Source: an uncultured Lachnospiraceae bacterium | Lineage (GTDB): Bacteria > Bacillota_A > Clostridia > Lachnospirales > Lachnospiraceae | NCBI GenBank assembly: GCA_949957035.1 | Contig: CATLIP010000154.1 | Span: 1 to 5,976 of the forward strand | Direction: 5' to 3' | DNA length: 5,976 nucleotides | Shown here: one piece after another, positions 5,518 to 5,976 of the stretch | How positions within the stretch are numbered: the stretch's first letter is position 1 | Layout of the letters: each line of letters begins with the position of its first letter | Translations under genes and position numbers: made by a program | Notes under the pieces: generated by a model | The model's input: only the letters and a program-made list of their open reading frames with translations | What the model was told of the DNA's origin: nothing | Database searches by the model: none

Positions 5518-5805
5518 ATGGATGAATACATGACAGTCGAACTGACACTTGACAATGATGAAGTCGTAAAATGTGCGATTCTTACTCTGTTCGAGGCCGC
5601 CGATAAGGAATACATAGCTTTACTCCCCATGGATGAAGAAGGGAACACCGAAGAAGGCGATGTCTACCTCTACCGTTATGTGGAGACACCTGAAGGCGAA
5701 CCCGAACTCGAGAACATTGTGGATGACGAAGAATATGAGATTGCTGCGGATGCATTTGATGAATGGATGGATACACAGGAATTTGAGGAGCTAGACGAGG
5801 AGTAA
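5518..5805 (+). CDS. DUF1292 family protein (YrzB-like)
   Basis: This is a 95-residue, strongly acidic cytoplasmic protein. It fits the DUF1292 family of Firmicutes (YrzB in Bacillus subtilis), whose function is unknown. The family pattern is visible: a beta-strand start (TVELTLDNDEVVKCAILTLF), then EYIALLPMD, then VYLYRYVE, then an acidic C-terminal segment with DEEYEIAADAFDEWM. Length is typical for the family. In many Firmicutes yrzB sits beside yrrK and other housekeeping genes; here it stands alone, with its own extended -10 promoter and a downstream terminator hairpin. Its last 15 bp overlap the end of the convergent helicase gene. No signal peptide, membrane helix or catalytic motif is visible. 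Confidence 0.9.
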   Translation: MDEYMTVELTLDNDEVVKCAILTLFEAADKEYIALLPMDEEGNTEEGDVYLYRYVETPEGEPELENIVDDEEYEIAADAFDEWMDTQEFEELDEE

Positions 5806-5976
5806 TTCTTCAATAAAGCGGGAAGGGCTGAGATCTTTTCCGTTTTTTTCTTTCACATAGCTGATGATAAGCCTGCTTTTTGCCCTGGTCATGGCCACAT
5901 AGAACATGCGCCGCTCCTCCTCAATCTCTTCCTTCATCCTGGCTTTCCGGTAAGGCATACTTCCCTCATTTCCCTG
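5791..5976 (-). CDS. UvrD/PcrA-type ATP-dependent helicase, C-terminal fragment
   Basis: The last 61 codons of a gene entering from the right edge are present, ending at a TAG at 5791. The sequence contains EEERRMFYVAMTRAK followed by SRLIIS, which is helicase motif VI of the UvrD/Rep/PcrA superfamily 1A enzymes. In that motif the Arg of TRA(K/R) contacts the ATP gamma-phosphate. The preceding YRKARMKEEIEEE stretch also fits this family. The protein ends only about 25 residues after motif VI, much sooner than PcrA, whose C-terminal tail is long. This suggests one of the shorter UvrD-like helicases rather than PcrA itself. Such enzymes unwind DNA 3' to 5' in repair or recombination. The ATP-binding motif is outside the window, so the exact subfamily is open. 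The 3' end overlaps the convergent DUF1292 gene by 15 bp. Confidence 0.9.
   Translation of the reverse strand, partial: QGNEGSMPYRKARMKEEIEEERRMFYVAMTRAKSRLIISYVKEKNGKDLSPSRFIEELLLV
5819..5849 (+). terminator. Intrinsic terminator of the DUF1292 gene
   Basis: An 8-bp stem (CGGGAAGG with CTTTTCCG, two G-U pairs) with an 8-nt loop is followed at once by seven T residues (5843-5849), 14 bp after the DUF1292 stop. It lies wholly within the coding sequence of the convergent helicase gene. I see no clear reciprocal U-tract for the helicase transcript. Confidence 0.7.

Overview
The window looks like chromosomal DNA of an anaerobic Firmicute of class Clostridia, most likely family Lachnospiraceae. 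This rests on strong AGGAGG-type ribosome binding sites, sigma-A promoters, and the style of the proteins: a DUF1292 acidic protein, a DUF5662 protein, a chromosomal TraX-like protein and a GlgX-like GH13 protein. The taxon is an inference. I see no IS elements, CRISPR arrays, tRNA or rRNA genes.

Positions 1-1221 (minus strand) hold a sulfur-assimilation transcription unit. A near-consensus sigma-A promoter abuts a 10-5-10 inverted repeat that looks like an Rrf2-family operator. The transcript then crosses a short decayed remnant that reads as the C-terminus of a MetB/MetY-type PLP enzyme. After that come cysK (cysteine synthase) and the first 19 codons of an Rrf2-family (CymR/IscR-like) regulator, which runs off the left edge. 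This resembles a self-contained circuit in which the regulator controls cysK and itself, and from which an upstream methionine/cysteine gene has been deleted.

Positions 1272-5436 (minus strand) appear to be one four-gene operon with a good promoter at its head and a hairpin terminator at its end. The order is an orphan sugar-type ABC substrate-binding lipoprotein, a GH13 debranching-enzyme-like protein, a TraX-family membrane protein and a DUF5662 protein. The GH13 protein has a full-length reading frame but has lost its catalytic Asp, Glu and Asp and is shortened around the active site, so it is probably a pseudoenzyme. Its C-terminus overlaps the TraX gene by 89 bp. No permease, ATPase or active glycosidase lies beside the binding protein.

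Positions 5457-5976 hold a divergently transcribed DUF1292 gene on the plus strand. It converges on, and overlaps by 15 bp, the 3' end of a UvrD/PcrA-type helicase gene that enters from the right edge on the minus strand. The DUF1292 terminator hairpin lies inside the helicase coding sequence.

The points most worth following up are the GH13 pseudoenzyme and its odd operon, the metB/metY remnant in the cysK leader, and the putative Rrf2 operator.
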